Assembly (NCBI GenBank): GCA_037355855.1
Contig: CM074768.1
Span: 186,001 to 250,000 of the forward strand
Reading direction: 5' to 3'
Length of the DNA stretch: 64,000 bases
DNA from: Pseudo-nitzschia pungens
Taxonomy: Eukaryota > Bacillariophyta > Bacillariophyceae > Bacillariales > Bacillariaceae
In this document: positions 1 to 11,106 of the stretch, in pieces
Position numbering within the stretch: position 1 is the stretch's first letter
Layout: each line of letters starts with the position of its first letter
Position numbers and translations under genes: made by a program
The notes under the pieces: generated by a model
What the model saw: only the letters and a program-made list of their open reading frames with translations
What the model was told of the DNA's origin: nothing
Databases searched by the model: none

Positions 1-2
1 CT

Positions 3-2469
3 ACGAAGAGTCCAACGAATAGTCCACTTGTTGAAATGGATCAACTTATGGGTCGAACTGTCAATGACGATTCCAGAGGAAGCAAGGGGTCGAAGGGAGG
101 CAAGGGATCTAAGGGATCCAAGGGGAGCAAAGGATCCAAGGGTGTCAATCTCGGAAAGTGCAGAGATATTTGCGATGGACCTGATCCAGTCAGGCAACCA
201 GTATGTGAAATCGATAGTGTCATGCAATGGAAAGAGATAAAGTCGACTAATTGCTGTTGCTCAGGGGGTATCAGTTATTTGAAGGTTGGATTCGACCTCG
301 AATTCTCCGAAGACAAGACAATTACTGGAATTTTCAGTCTCGATGGTACTGGAGGTGGAGCTTTAAAGGGTTCTAAGGATGGGTCCACGAGTACCTCCAC
401 GACAAGTTCGTCCAATGGATTGTCGAAGGGCTCTTCGAAAGGCTCCAAGGCCTCTGGTTCCTATGGCAGCTCCAACATTCGCATCGTTCCTTGCGATGAT
501 TCTTGCCTAACTGCACCTTTGACTGGTACTGCATGCACATCGGCAACTCTGACACAAGAAGTTGTGGAAGGCGATGAGATCTGCATAACACGTATCAATC
601 TCGTCACGCTACAGCCTCTCTTCGATGTAAAAATGCCCACAAATCTCGTTGTTTCTTTCACGGACAACAATGGTGTAAAGTACGCTGCTAACATCCATAC
701 AAGTTGTAGCCTACCTGTTGTATTTCCCTGGGCGGCCGTCCTAACACCCGAGGGCGTTAATGAATTCTCAACGCCTATAAACACTATGGTGACGCAGATC
801 GGTTTGAACAATCCCACCCTATCTTTCCTGGGTGGTATCAGTACGGGTTACTTCATAGGAGCGAAAGAGGATCCACACAACCAAGCAGGTTTTCAATTGG
901 ATTTGGACAAATGCGGCTGTGACTGTACTTTCACTCCGACTGCAGCACCAACTCCCGATTCGACGTCTGCAACGAGTACTGAATACCCGACAATGGACAT
1001 TTCTTGCGCGCCATCTCCTGCTCCGGTTGACTTCACGCCCGCTCCAAACCCAGATAATCCGACTTCCACTGCGTCACCCACAATGGACCCCGTTTCTCCC
1101 CCATCTCTGAGTCCAATTCAGGATCCCGGACCTACCCCTACTCTGAGTCCAATTCAGGATCCTGGACCTACCCCTACACTAGGTCCAACTCAGGATCCCG
1201 GACCTACCCCTACTCTGACTCCCATTCAGGATCCTGGTCCTACCCCTACTCAGAACCCTGGTCCCTTCACTCCAGCTCCCAATCCAGATTTGCCCACGAC
1301 TACCACAAGCCCCACATTTTCGCCAACCACGTTGGATACGCCTTCTCCTACAGCGAAGCCTACACCAACACCAACCGCAAAACCCACTCCGTTACCTACA
1401 TCGAATCCTACTCCGGGGCCCACGGTGAAGCCTACACCAGCGCCTACGGGTAAGCCCACACCGGAACCAACCGCACCCAAACCCACCCCTGCACCCACGA
1501 CCTCCAGTGACCCAACGGTTACTCCTACGTGCGAACACACCGAAGACAGATTCACACCGGCCCCGATGGCACCCCCACCTACCACTACGAAGCCGCCCAC
1601 GGAAAAGCCGACCGCGTCTCCCACAGCAAGCGAGACTGGAACGCCTACCTGTGAACACGAACCGTCCCAGGCACCGAGCAGCACCAAGTTGACACCGGCA
1701 CCCATCGACCAACCATTTACCGAGACACCGGTTCCTACCTGCGAACACACCCTCGCCCCCCACCCGTCCGATGATGACGAACTAACGCCGAATACCTGCG
1801 GTGATGTTGGCGCAAGATCCATCAGTAAGTATTTCTGCTACCCATCACCGTTGCATCACTATTGTCACTGTTTTTCCATGTCTCGTTGTTCTTCCCGTGG
1901 GCGTTCCGTGTGCTAGAGTCGTCCCCGTTTCGTATGAAATCACACACGCAGTACCCGGTTGCAGTTGGTTCTCACCCACAACAATTTCCTTTTTGCTAAT
2001 TATTGACAACCATTCATAACTATTGCAACCAAAATCACGCACAGACGAATACATCTGTTCTATGAACAACTTCAGCAAGTTTTGCGAGCTCGTGGCCCTC
2101 GTCGATCTCTCCGGCTTCCTCTCCGGAATCCACGGCGGCCAGTTCACGCTGTTTGCACCCACCAACGAGGCCTGCGGTCAGATCGATGTCGAATCGACCC
2201 CGATCGAAACGCTCCGCAACGTTGTCTACACCCACCTGACGCTCGGCAAGATCACCGCCGAATCGCTGAAGTGCGACGCCGACATCGAGATGCTGTTGGG
2301 TATGTCCGTGAGTACCACGCAGTGCTTCGAGGCTACCCTCGGCAAGGCGCAGGTCGGATTCTTCAACGACGAATCGAACTATCCCATGATCCTTTCGCCG
2401 AACGACATTGAGCTGTGCAACGGTTTGGTCCAACCCGTCAACAACGTGATCCGGGTGATCAACTTTTAA
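3..2469 (+). CDS. Secreted FAS1 (fasciclin)-domain protein with KGSK clusters, 5' partial, two exons
   Basis: The frame is open to the left edge, so the start lies upstream; the first in-window Met codon is at 36. Exon 1 runs to 1824, where a GTAAGT donor follows. The acceptor CAG ends at 2044 and exon 2 (2045-2469) joins in phase 1, giving about 748 residues. In order: a run of Lys-Gly-Ser repeats (nt 80-145), a Cys-rich region with CCC near nt 250, a second Ser/Lys/Gly-rich patch near nt 365-455, a globular region, a long Pro/Thr linker (nt 930-1800) with three 'PTCEH' stops, and a C-terminal fasciclin domain. The domain shows TLFAPTNEA, VVYTHLTLG and NGLVQPVNNVI. FAS1 domains mediate adhesion in extracellular matrices. 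The lysine clusters spaced as KxxK resemble silaffin-like wall proteins, which is inference only. Secretion is inferred, since the N-terminus is missing. Confidence 0.8.
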
Positions 2470-2692
2470 GACGTTTGAAAGCAGACAAACAAAGAAACAA
2501 ACAAACAAGCAAAACAAAACGAAACAAAACAAAACGAAGAAACAACAAATCTATTTGAATCAGACACAACATCGTCTTGCAGGGATTGTCTGGGTGGGAT
2601 TGAGCAAGAAGTAATCCTGCGGGGTGGAACACCATGAAGGGAATGGGAAAACCAACAACGACAATCCCTCTTTCGGGAGACGACGAGAGCGA

Positions 2693-2765
<73 letters not shown>

Positions 2766-3254
2766 AGGCAGGCAGGCATATTGCAACACCAGAAGGTCTG
2801 TCAAGATGAATGAATGAATGCATCCATCCATCATTGCATCTTATTCTATTCTATTCTGTTGTGTTGTGTTCTGTTGCATACTGTATCGCATCCCATCGCA
2901 TCGCATCGCATCCCATCATATCGCCGCTCAAAGCGATAACGACGACCGACAGTGGGATGATTGCACTCCCCCGAGACCTCCTCTTGCTCGTATATGTTTT
3001 ACTTTTCTCCTACTATATCATCACTTGCTTGCATTCCCCGGGCGAACTTGCTACCTCACGAACGAATAATAGCAGGCACGAATTTCATGATGCAACAACA
3101 ACAACAAAATTGTACTATTATATTACTTTATATATTATTCTAATTACTATATCATCACTGATAACTAAATTCATCCACTCTTGACTTGTATCAATACCGG
3201 TACGCGTTTCCATCGTATTACTAGTAGTAGTATTAGTCTTTACCTCTGTGTAGT
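2470..3254. other. Gene-free stretch with simple repeats
   Basis: The 3' flank of the FAS1 gene contains AAACA-type runs (2490-2550), a GACGAT hexanucleotide array (2694-2763), ATTCT and CATCG pentamer runs (2840-2925) and AT-rich sequence up to the mobile element at 3255. The ORFs here are microsatellite artefacts. I see no gene. Confidence 0.6.
2694..2763. repeat. GACGAT hexanucleotide microsatellite
   Basis: About eleven uninterrupted copies of a six-base unit. It is open in every frame and so generates artefactual ORFs on both strands. Confidence 0.95.
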
Positions 3255-3985
3255 CAGGGGTCATAATATAAGAAGGGGTACGCCACGATCGCTAAAAATC
3301 GGTGATTCATATTCCATGTGTGGTCCAATTTAGAAAAATTTCCCTCAACCTCATTTTTTTTTTTCCACTTTCACTCAATAATACTAACAAAAACTATTAC
3401 ACTTCAATCTATAACAACTCCATCAAAAATTGTAACAAAATCATATGTGAATATTGTATCTAGCCCAATTTTTTACAAGGATTATGAATATGTAACTGAT
3501 TTTCACTCTAGATGGATGGAAGATAAAGTAAGTTATTCGGATGGTTGGTCCAAATTTTGGTTCCAAGTGGAAGCTTTTGATTGAATAAAAATAAAACGGA
3601 TGACGGACGGACGATCCGATTTTGTATTTTATATTCCAGGTGGAAGGCACAGATCACTGGTAGTTTGAATCAGCAATATCAGACAGCAGATGGATGTAAA
3701 CTGAAAAAGGTACTTACTACTTGACTCTCAACTATATACGTGAACTGCATATCGAATTTAAAAGTTGGAGAGTGATTGGAAGTGTACTTGGTAAGTTGCT
3801 TTATCAGGTACACTTTTACTAGTGATATGCAGTAAATTATGAGAAGAAAAAAATTGACGGAAATTTTTCTAAATTGGACCACACATGGAATATAAAGTGC
3901 CATTTTTTTTTAACTAGTATTTGTACGTCGAACACGGACGACGGACAGACGTCGTGGCGTACCCCTTCTTATATTATGACCCCTG
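3255..3985 (+). mobile_element. Non-autonomous hAT-like DNA transposon, copy 1
   Basis: The ends are inverted repeats beginning CAGGGGTCATAATA and ending TATTATGACCCCTG. The element is flanked on both sides by the exact 8-bp duplication TGTGTAGT (3247-3254 and 3986-3993). A second pair of inverted repeats lies inside the ends (near 3313-3347 and 3861-3895, containing TGTGGTCCAATTTAG). CAGGG-type termini with an 8-bp target duplication are hAT hallmarks. The 731-bp interior has no transposase ORF, so it needs an enzyme in trans. A near-identical inverted copy is at 10355-11086. Confidence 0.9.
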
Positions 3986-4288
3986 TGTGTAGTATTAGTC
4001 TTTACCACTGTGATGATACAATTCCATCATACTATTATTATGTTATTCTTCAAAATAGTAGTAGTAGTAGTATATTAATAGTAGTATCATAATACCATCA
4101 TCATCGGTACTATCATACAAGTAACCTTACAAGTAGGATCTGCCGTGCCAAACATACCTTCTGGTATTCATCCCCAGTTGGGATAGCTAGCTAATTTCCG
4201 TAGTCTCCCGGATACTGAAAAATGTGTTTGTCGGTGTTGTTCAGTGATGATGATGATAATGATGATGATGATTATCCCCATAGACTAT
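3986..4288. other. Gene-free AT-rich spacer
   Basis: Contains TAG/ATC trinucleotide runs and a GATGAT run near 4247-4275. No gene seen. Confidence 0.5.
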
Positions 4289-4900
4289 TTACGTACTAGT
4301 ATTCCATAATTCGTCTTTCGTATCATCATTGCCATCACCATTGGAATAACCATAATCGTGATCGAAGTTGGAGTTGTCTGCTGGAATAATGTTATCCCAG
4401 AACCGATCGTCCACCATTTCGTCTACGTATTGGACGCCCCAGATTCCGGCCATGAGGGAAGTGATCAACGGCAGAAAGCAGCACAAAAAAATGACTACAC
4501 ACGTGGCGGTGGCGATGCAGCAACACGTCCGGCCGTTGCAGCAATCCGCGCAGCTGTCGTTGTTTCTATTGTTGTTGTTGTTGTTGTTGCTCATTGCTGT
4601 CCCTGTTGCTGTTGCCGGCGCCACGGGAGTTCGCGGCGGAAGGGCGGGTGGGGCTCCCGTGGAGACCGCAATCGGAACGCGATTCGTACCACCGGATGGA
4701 GTTGTCGTTGCGGTGCCGCTGGTGATAGCGATCGGTTCGAGTTGGAGTTCGGGTTCGTCTTCCAGAATCGTAGCGTGGGCGTACGGGATGGCATCGGCGC
4801 TGTAAATCTCGTTCTCCGTGGGCGCGGATGGGCCGGGGCTCGACGTCGACGGCGATGCGGCTCCCTTTGGGGCGACGGTGCTGCTGTCTCGTATCGTCAT
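4289..4900 (-). CDS. Small single-pass membrane protein, function unknown
   Basis: A 203-residue frame on the minus strand with one start near the edge of a low-complexity promoter region. Residues 1-115 are Ser/Thr/Pro/Ala-rich with an Asn run (104-112). Residues 117-128 are Cys-rich (CADCC, TCCC). Residues 128-155 form one strongly hydrophobic segment with further Cys residues. The C-terminus (156-203) is acidic and Asp/Asn/Gly-rich. The layout suggests a type-II or tail-side-anchored membrane protein with a palmitoylatable Cys cluster; this is inference. I recognise no family. Upstream (plus-strand positions just above 4910) is a CAATT-rich repeat that may lie in the promoter. Confidence 0.5.
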   Translation of the reverse strand: MTIRDSSTVAPKGAASPSTSSPGPSAPTENEIYSADAIPYAHATILEDEPELQLEPIAITSGTATTTPSGGTNRVPIAVSTGAPPALPPRTPVAPATATGTAMSNNNNNNNRNNDSCADCCNGRTCCCIATATCVVIFLCCFLPLITSLMAGIWGVQYVDEMVDDRFWDNIIPADNSNFDHDYGYSNGDGNDDTKDELWNTST

Positions 4901-5690
4901 TGCAACTTGCGATTCAATTCAATTCAATTGTTCAATTCAATTGTTCAATTCAATTGTTCAATTCGAGTCCAGTGCAGTCGAGTCCAGTCCAGTCCAGTCC
5001 AGTCGGTGAATGGACGAATGAATCAAAGTCAATCAAACGTCTTGAGAGCGATGCGATGCGATGCGATGCGATGCGATGCAATAAGTTACGGTGTTGGTGT
5101 CATCAGGAACCTTGTACGGTAATTAGGATGTGATTTTCTTTCTGGTGTACGGTACTACCGTTCCATACGTGTAAGGTTACCGTAAGTATTCGTATCGAAC
5201 AATACCGAACAGTACAGTAATACTTGTACATCTAGTATGTACGAAGTACTTCGTAGTAATTATCATACGGCCTTGCTTCTACGAACGAACTGCATTCACC
5301 ATTCACGTGCTATTCCATATGACTGGTAAATTACTGGTATTCGGGGTTTAATGTCATACAAGAATTGAGTCGGGTTTCGTAGACACGTGCCCACAAGTAT
5401 GTGACGGGGGAGACAAGAAAAGAATAAAATGGAGCTCTGCTTTTTTAACTTATTCGTGACAGTACGGTATGAGCTTCTTGCTGTCCCCAACTAGTACCAA
5501 CAGCCCTCTAGCGTACAGCGGTTTCTACAGACCTTTTGGCACAAGAAAGGTCCAAAATAACAATTATTTCCACGATTCTTTTGACAACAAAATTCTGCCG
5601 CGATATTGCATGTAGTAGTAAAAAATGCAAAAAAGAACTCCAACCCCAACAACCAACAACCCCAACCACAATCACAGCTCGATCGAAACA
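4901..5690. other. Gene-free stretch
   Basis: Holds AATTC/CAATTG repeats (4913-4965), CCAGT repeats (4968-5002), GATGC pentamers (5049-5078) and several short GTACGGTA-type palindromic words. No gene is supported. Confidence 0.5.
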
Positions 5691-6590
5691 GCAAGCAGCA
5701 AGCAGCAAGCAGCAAGAAGTAGTACAAGAAAACAGCAAGTACTAGCAAGTAGCAAACAGCAAGTAGCAAACAGCAAGTAGCAAACAGCAAGTAGCAAACA
5801 GCAAGAAGTAGCAGCAAACAGCAAGTAGCAAACAGCAAACAGCGAGTGGTTTTGCTAGGTTCGACGCGTTGTTTTTGTACTGTAAAGAGATGCCCCAGCT
5901 TCGCCCTAGATAAAATCGATACAGCAGGGGGGGAGCAAAGCGTCAATAATCCATGGGGCGACAGCAAGCAGCAGCGAATACCGTAGTACAGGGGTTTTGC
6001 TGGGTTCGATACGTGGAGAATGATGTACTACTGTAAATAGTAGATACCCTAGCGCAGCCAAGATAAAAGCGATACAGCAGGGGGGGGGGGGCAGCAAGCA
6101 GCAAACAACAGCAAAGCGTCGATAATATAGGGGAGGATAGCAAGCAGCAGCAACGCGTCGATAATTCAGGGGGGACAGCAAGCAGCAGTAACGCGTCGAT
6201 AAAAGAGGAGGGGGGACAGCAAGAAGAAGCAGCAGCAACGCGTCGATAAGAATAAAGGGGTGCAGCAAGCAGCGAGCAGCGAGCAGCAGCAACGCGTCGA
6301 TATACATCAAGGCGTTGATATACAAGGTTTACAGCAAGCAGCAGCAATGTGTCGATATACTACAGTGGGGACAGCAAGCAGCAAGCAACGTATTGGGTTT
6401 CGCTACTAGGTTCTACGAGTGGATTATGTACTGTAAAGAGATACCCTAGCGCAGCCAAGATAAAATCGATACAGCAACAAGCAGCAGCGACGCGTCGATA
6501 TACAGGGGGGACAGCAGCAGCAAAGCGTCGACATACAGCAAAGCGTTCATATACAGCAGGAGAACAGCAACGCGTTGACATACAGTAAGT
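5690..6590. repeat. Degenerate CAGCAAG minisatellite region
   Basis: Dominated by interspersed CAGCAAGCAGCAA and CAAGTAGCAAA units (5695-5840), then by a longer unit containing 'GCAACGCGTCGATA' repeated about ten times (5940-6590). Two related longer blocks share GGGTTCGATACGTGG-like and 'GATACCCTAGCGCAGCCAAGATAAAA' type sequence (near 5990-6075 and 6395-6470). Long hydrophobic Leu/Cys/Tyr-rich reading frames on the minus strand are by-products of the repeat. Confidence 0.7.
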
Positions 6591-6598
6591 AAGCAGTT

Positions 6599-6811
6599 CT
6601 ATTCAATATTAAACTGGACCAGTCTGTATGTGTTATCTTCTAACAAATCTTCATCATCATCCTCCTCTTCTTCTTGTGGGTTTTCAAACTGTTCTAGCCG
6701 GGGGTCTTTCATCATCTCGAAGGCATCAATTTCAACAACACTACTGCCGACACTGTCTGAGAGCTCAAAAACCAAACAAGCGCATATTCGCCCGTTTTGG
6801 TCCCGCCACAA
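6599..6811 (-). CDS. Possible C-terminal exon or gene remnant, acidic 70-residue ORF
   Basis: The frame encodes a short protein with a mixed-composition N-terminal half (WRDQNG…FELSDSVGSS) and an acidic run (EEEEDDDED) before the stop. The composition looks protein-like rather than repeat-like, unlike the minisatellite immediately 3' of it. No domain is recognised, and no splice site links it convincingly to the next gene upstream on this strand. It may be a decayed gene fragment. Confidence 0.25.
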   Translation of the reverse strand: MWRDQNGRICACLVFELSDSVGSSVVEIDAFEMMKDPRLEQFENPQEEEEDDDEDLLEDNTYRLVQFNIE

Positions 6812-6907
6812 CTAGATGGTAGAGCAACTACTACTCTGGTGCAGTAGTCCTACCCGTACAGACACAAAAATCGAAATCGATCAATCGATGAATCAAAATG
6901 AAGAATC

Positions 6908-8047
6908 CTACAATTTATCCCAGTTTCCTCCATCCATTGGGCATCCAAGGAGATGCGCAGCATCCTTTTCCTCGGCGTCGAGTTCGTCCCAGTAATACAA
7001 CGCGGTGGTGGGTGTTTCCAATCCAGCGTTCCACGCGTCGGAGGTGTAACCAAGCACGTGTGCGGCCTTTTGGATGTCTGCAATGTATTGTGGTTTTGTG
7101 GATTTGTTGTGTGTGTCGGATTCGTTGTCGCGGAACAAATGGAACACGACAGAGAAAGAAGCAAAGTTGGCGGTTAGTAGTAGTAGTAGTAGTAGTAGTT
7201 GGATTTGCTTTCTTCCTTTGGAAGTGAACTCGTCTCGATTGCATTCCATATATTTTTGTGATGTTGACGATATTATCATTTCTTTGACACACACGCACAC
7301 ACAGAGAGAGAGACTTACTTTCTGGAAGATGGGCGTAGCCGACAAATCGATAACTATCGACACAGTCTGATCCCTCAGCGGCGGGAGGTGAGTGAATTGT
7401 AGTCGCCGGAACCTCGGCCTCGCAGTTCCAGTCTTTTTCGCCCTCGCATCCAAAGAGGAGAAAGGCAGCATGTTGCTGGTAGTCTTCGAGATCATCCCAA
7501 ACGAGCATCGTCGCATAGGTGTTCATACCAGCATTCCAGGCTGCCTCCGTGAAACCAAGGTCGATTGCGGCATAGACAGCTTCTGGGGATCAACGAAAAG
7601 ACAACAACAACAATAGCGATGGTTGTGTGTTTTGTGATTGTGATTGTTGAGCATGCATCGCAATCAATTACGAAGTATATAGGATTATAGAACAAATGAA
7701 CGAACAAGCAGCAGTTCGATCGATCAATCGATGATTGGTCAGCTCGGCTGCGAAAGTAATGCATATGATATCTACCATTGTCTTTCCCGATAACACCACA
7801 CCACAAACAAACAAACACGGGATCCTCCTGGGTGAATTGAATTCAATTGAATTTTGAATTGAATTCCACATCAGCACTTACCGGACGACAATTCCGAAAA
7901 CATCAGGTTGGCATAAGGTTCCGGACAGGGAGTACAGCTGGCATCGGATCCCGGGTCCGCCACAGTCATGCCGAAAGGAAGGACAACAAACATGAGAGCA
8001 GCGGTTGGAACGCAAGAGGTGGCAGCGACAAGAGAGGAGAATTTCAT
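6908..8047 (-). CDS. Secreted protein with two LGY/WD-type repeats, three exons
   Basis: Exon 1 is 8047-7882, exon 2 is 7582-7319 and exon 3 is 7077-6908. Each junction has a GTAAGT donor and a CAG acceptor, with phase 1 at both junctions; together they give 199 residues. The start at 8047 begins a signal peptide (MKFSSLVAATS… with a hydrophobic core ending near VADPG). The mature part has a Cys pair (SCTPCPEPY), then two related modules of about 60-70 residues. Each module has Ala-Ala near an 'LG(F/Y)T', an AWNAG motif, a Trp-Asp-(D/E)-Leu segment and 'AAxLLGC'. Such 'LGY…W…D' repeats are common in stramenopile secreted proteins of unknown role. No enzyme motif is visible. The intron between exons 2 and 3 carries a CA/GA microsatellite. 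Confidence 0.75.
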
Positions 8048-9540
8048 TGCGTTGGTTGGTTGGTTGGTTTTGATTGTTTGGTTGTTGGTAACAAGTTGTT
8101 CAACTGGAATTATGAGATCTTATCGTTCTATCTATCTAATCATGTGTTTTCTCTCTTTCACATGATCTCTCGCGATGAGCCTGTACGGTATATTGCTCAA
8201 CTGATCTTCTTCAGTATATTCTTCAACTGTGTTTTTTGGATACTTCTAGTATCACAATACTTTGCTTGTTGCGCAGCGATCGTGTTTTGTCTGATGAGCG
8301 ATCCAGAATCCGTTCCACGGTCAGTTCCAAGACTCTAAGTGTGTGCCCAGATCTAGTGCGCTGTACAACACGATACTAGTACTTAGCTGGTCGCGCATTA
8401 CAGTGAGAGTTCCAGTACGAGTACCGCTGGTACAGTAATAGACATCCCGGAAGGAAAGTTATTTATCAAATAATGATAATCTAAAATATTAGCTAGAACG
8501 GAATTCATGCTACAAGAATCGATGGCCAGCTGATATTATGGGTTATACTAATTACAGTAGGAATTACGAAGTATTAGTCTTACTTGAAGTATGTTGTACC
8601 GTTAGGAAGATTATGGATAGGAATTTACAAAGTACGAGTATACCGGTAAGAAGATTTTTTTAAAAAAAGAACGTACGTACAAGTACGTAATGTCTGCCAC
8701 AACATATCAAATCAATACGTGTCAACATTACAGTGAGAGTTCCAGTACGAGTAAGACTTACGTAAGCCTTAGCGCTCTGACACATCATGGTCCGGCCAAC
8801 CCATTTACAGCTGATTTACAGTTATCTTACCGTACCGTACCACCTGGTATTACTTCCATCGTCTAGTCGCGGCGGACAAAATCTACCGTAACTTACTGCA
8901 AAAGCGTCGATTTTGGGCATTGTTTTTTACTATTGGAGACTCATTGGACTAAAAAATTGATTGTTTCGATTCTGGTTAAGATCTTACTGTAGATTGTTAA
9001 TCTTTTTAGTCAAATCTCGTGCTTCGCGCTGAAGGAGTTGCGATTTCGTTGATCTTATCTTTCATAGGTACGATACTTCTCAAAAGAAGAAATTACGTTT
9101 CTCAACATTAACCTTACCCAAATTTCATAAATGTTTATGCCTTTTTGGTTTGTTTTTATGGGGTCGAAAATTTTTACATCAATTCTCGGCAACCAGACGT
9201 CGCCTGAAAATTTTAAAATAATAGTAATCTTACGCAATCATCACAAAACCATGAACTTGATTGTCTATTAGTTGGCTAAGTCAGACAACTTTTTGCTATC
9301 GAGTATTTGTGTTCTCCTCGTCTTAAGCTTTTCAACAATATATAGGTTGATAGGGGTTACACACGATCTCGAAGAGTTGACCTTTCGATTTTCCCTAAAC
9401 ATTTATGACATTTTGTTGGTGCCGGTATTCTTACAGCAGATTTACCGAACGGTAAAACCCAATAGGATCATTAATGACGATAGGAATTTTTTCAGTCAAA
9501 CGAGTCTTTATTAGTAAAAAAGCATGGCAAAATCGGAGGT
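8048..9540. other. Gene-free stretch
   Basis: AT-rich sequence with GGTT repeats (8055-8080) and scattered GTACCG/GTAAGTTA words. I found no ORF with protein-like composition and no RNA gene. Confidence 0.5.
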
Positions 9541-9554
9541 AACTTACCTCTTTA

Positions 9555-10172
9555 GCGGTCTCCACAAACAAAGTAGGCTCGTTGTGTTGGGATGGCCATG
9601 AAATTTGAAGAACATCTTGACATTTCTGGAAAGCGGTCTCCGAAAAAAAGCAGTCTCCACAAACAAAGTAGGCTCGTTGTGTTGGGATGGCCATGAAATT
9701 TGAAGAACAGCATCTTGACACTTCTGGAAAGCGGTCTCCGCAAAAAAAGCAGTCTCCACAAACAAAGTAGGCTCGTTGTGTTGGGATGGCCATGAAATTT
9801 GAAGAACAGCATCTTGACACTTCTGGAAAGCGGTCTCCGCAAAAAAAGCAGTCTCCACAAACAAAGTAGGCTCGTTGTGTTGGGATGGCCATGAAATTTG
9901 AAGAACAGCATCTTGACACTTCTGGAAAGCGGTCTCCGCAAAAAAAGCAGTCTCCACAAACAAAGTAGGCTCGTTGTGTTGGGATGGCCATGAAATTTGA
10001 AGAACAGCATCTTGACACTTCTGGAAAGCGGTCTCCGCAAAAAAAGCAGTCTCCACAAACAAAGTAGGCTCGTTGTGTTGCTGGGATGGCCATGAAATTT
10101 GAAGAACATCTTGACACTTCTGGAAAGCGGTCTCCGCAAAAAAAGCAGTCTCCACAAACAAAGTAGGCTTAT
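9555..10172. repeat. 99-bp tandem repeat, about six copies
   Basis: The unit containing GTCTCCACAAACAAAGTAGG recurs every 99 bp (for example 9751, 9850, 9949), with near-perfect identity. The first and last copies lack an AGC triplet, and one copy carries an extra GCT. Because 99 is divisible by three, all three minus-strand frames stay open over 600 bp. This explains the long repetitive reading frames without any need for coding function. Each unit also contains a partial internal duplication (GCGGTCTCCGC and GCAGTCTCCAC). Confidence 0.9.
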
Positions 10173-10242
10173 CTTGTGAGGATCGAACCCCGCTTACTGC
10201 TACAATATTCCTAACATCTGTCCGTTGGTTGTACGCACTTAC

Positions 10243-10354
10243 CCACTACAATTTGCGCAACGCGCATTTTGTCCGACGTTCCGATGTTCCAGGACTAAAA
10301 ATACTTCTATTTCTACACAACTTTGCCATGCGATATCTCGCTCCCTTCTACACC
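10243..10354. repeat. Dispersed repeat, copy interrupted by hAT-like element
   Basis: This segment, continued after the transposon at 11087-11106, matches the inverse complement of 61430-61555. Shared words include CGACGTTCCGATGTTCC and GCATGCGATATC-like blocks. The copy at 61.4 kb lacks the transposon and so serves as the empty site. Confidence 0.8.
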
Positions 10355-11086
10355 CAGGGGTCATAATAAGAAGGGGTGTGCCACGACATCTGTCCATCGT
10401 CCGTGTTCGACGTACAAATACTAGTAAAAAAAAAATGGCACTCCATATTCCATGTGTGGTCCAATTTAGAAAAATTTCCCTCAGTCAATTTTTTTCTTCT
10501 CATAATTTACTGCATATCACTAGTAAAAGTGTACCTAATAAAGCAACTTACCAAGTACACTTCCAATCACTCTCCAACTTTTAAATTCGATATGCAGTTC
10601 ACGTATATAGTTGAGAGTCAAGTAGTAAGTACCTTTTTCAGTTTACATCCATCTGCTGTCTGATATTGCTGATTCAAACTACCAGTGATCTGTGCCTTCC
10701 ACCTGGAATATAAAATACAAAATCGGATCGTCCGTCCGTCATCCGTTTTATTTTCATTCAATTAAAAGCTTCCACTTGGAACCAAAATTTGGACCATCCA
10801 TCCGAATAACTTACTTTATCTTCCATCCATCTAGAGTGAAAAGCAGTTACATATTCATAATCCTTGTAAAAAATTGGGCTAGATACAATATTCACATATG
10901 ATTTTGTTACAATTTTTGATGGAGTTGTTATAGATTGAAGTGTAATAGTTTTTGTTAGTATTATGCAGTGAAAGTGGAAAAAAAAAAATTGAGGTTGAGG
11001 GAAATTTTTCTAAATTGGACCACACATGGAATATGAATCACCGATTTTTAGCGATCGTGGCACACCCCTTCTTATTATGACCCCTG
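10355..11086 (-). mobile_element. Non-autonomous hAT-like DNA transposon, copy 2 (inverted)
   Basis: The termini are the same CAGGGGTCATAATA…CCCCTG as at 3255-3985. An exact 8-bp target duplication, TCTACACC, lies at 10347-10354 and 11087-11094. The interior is the reverse complement of copy 1 with scattered substitutions and small indels. The paralogous empty site near 61.46 kb carries a single TATACACC. No transposase is encoded. Confidence 0.92.
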
Positions 11087-11106
11087 TCTACACCCCCAAT
11101 CACAAT

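Noticed and set aside
2459..2834. His/Arg- and Ser-rich ORFs on both strands
   Set aside because: They are generated by the GACGAT hexamer array.
4358..5133. Plus-strand ORFs overlapping the small membrane-protein gene
   Set aside because: Antisense shadows extended by AATTC, CCAGT and GATGC repeats.
9431..10161. Cys-rich antisense repeat proteins
   Set aside because: All three frames are open because the unit is 99 bp, so the openness carries no coding information.
10165..10230. tRNA-like B-box (GGTTCGATCC on the minus strand)
   Set aside because: No acceptor or anticodon stem can be formed around it, and the T-stem is mismatched.
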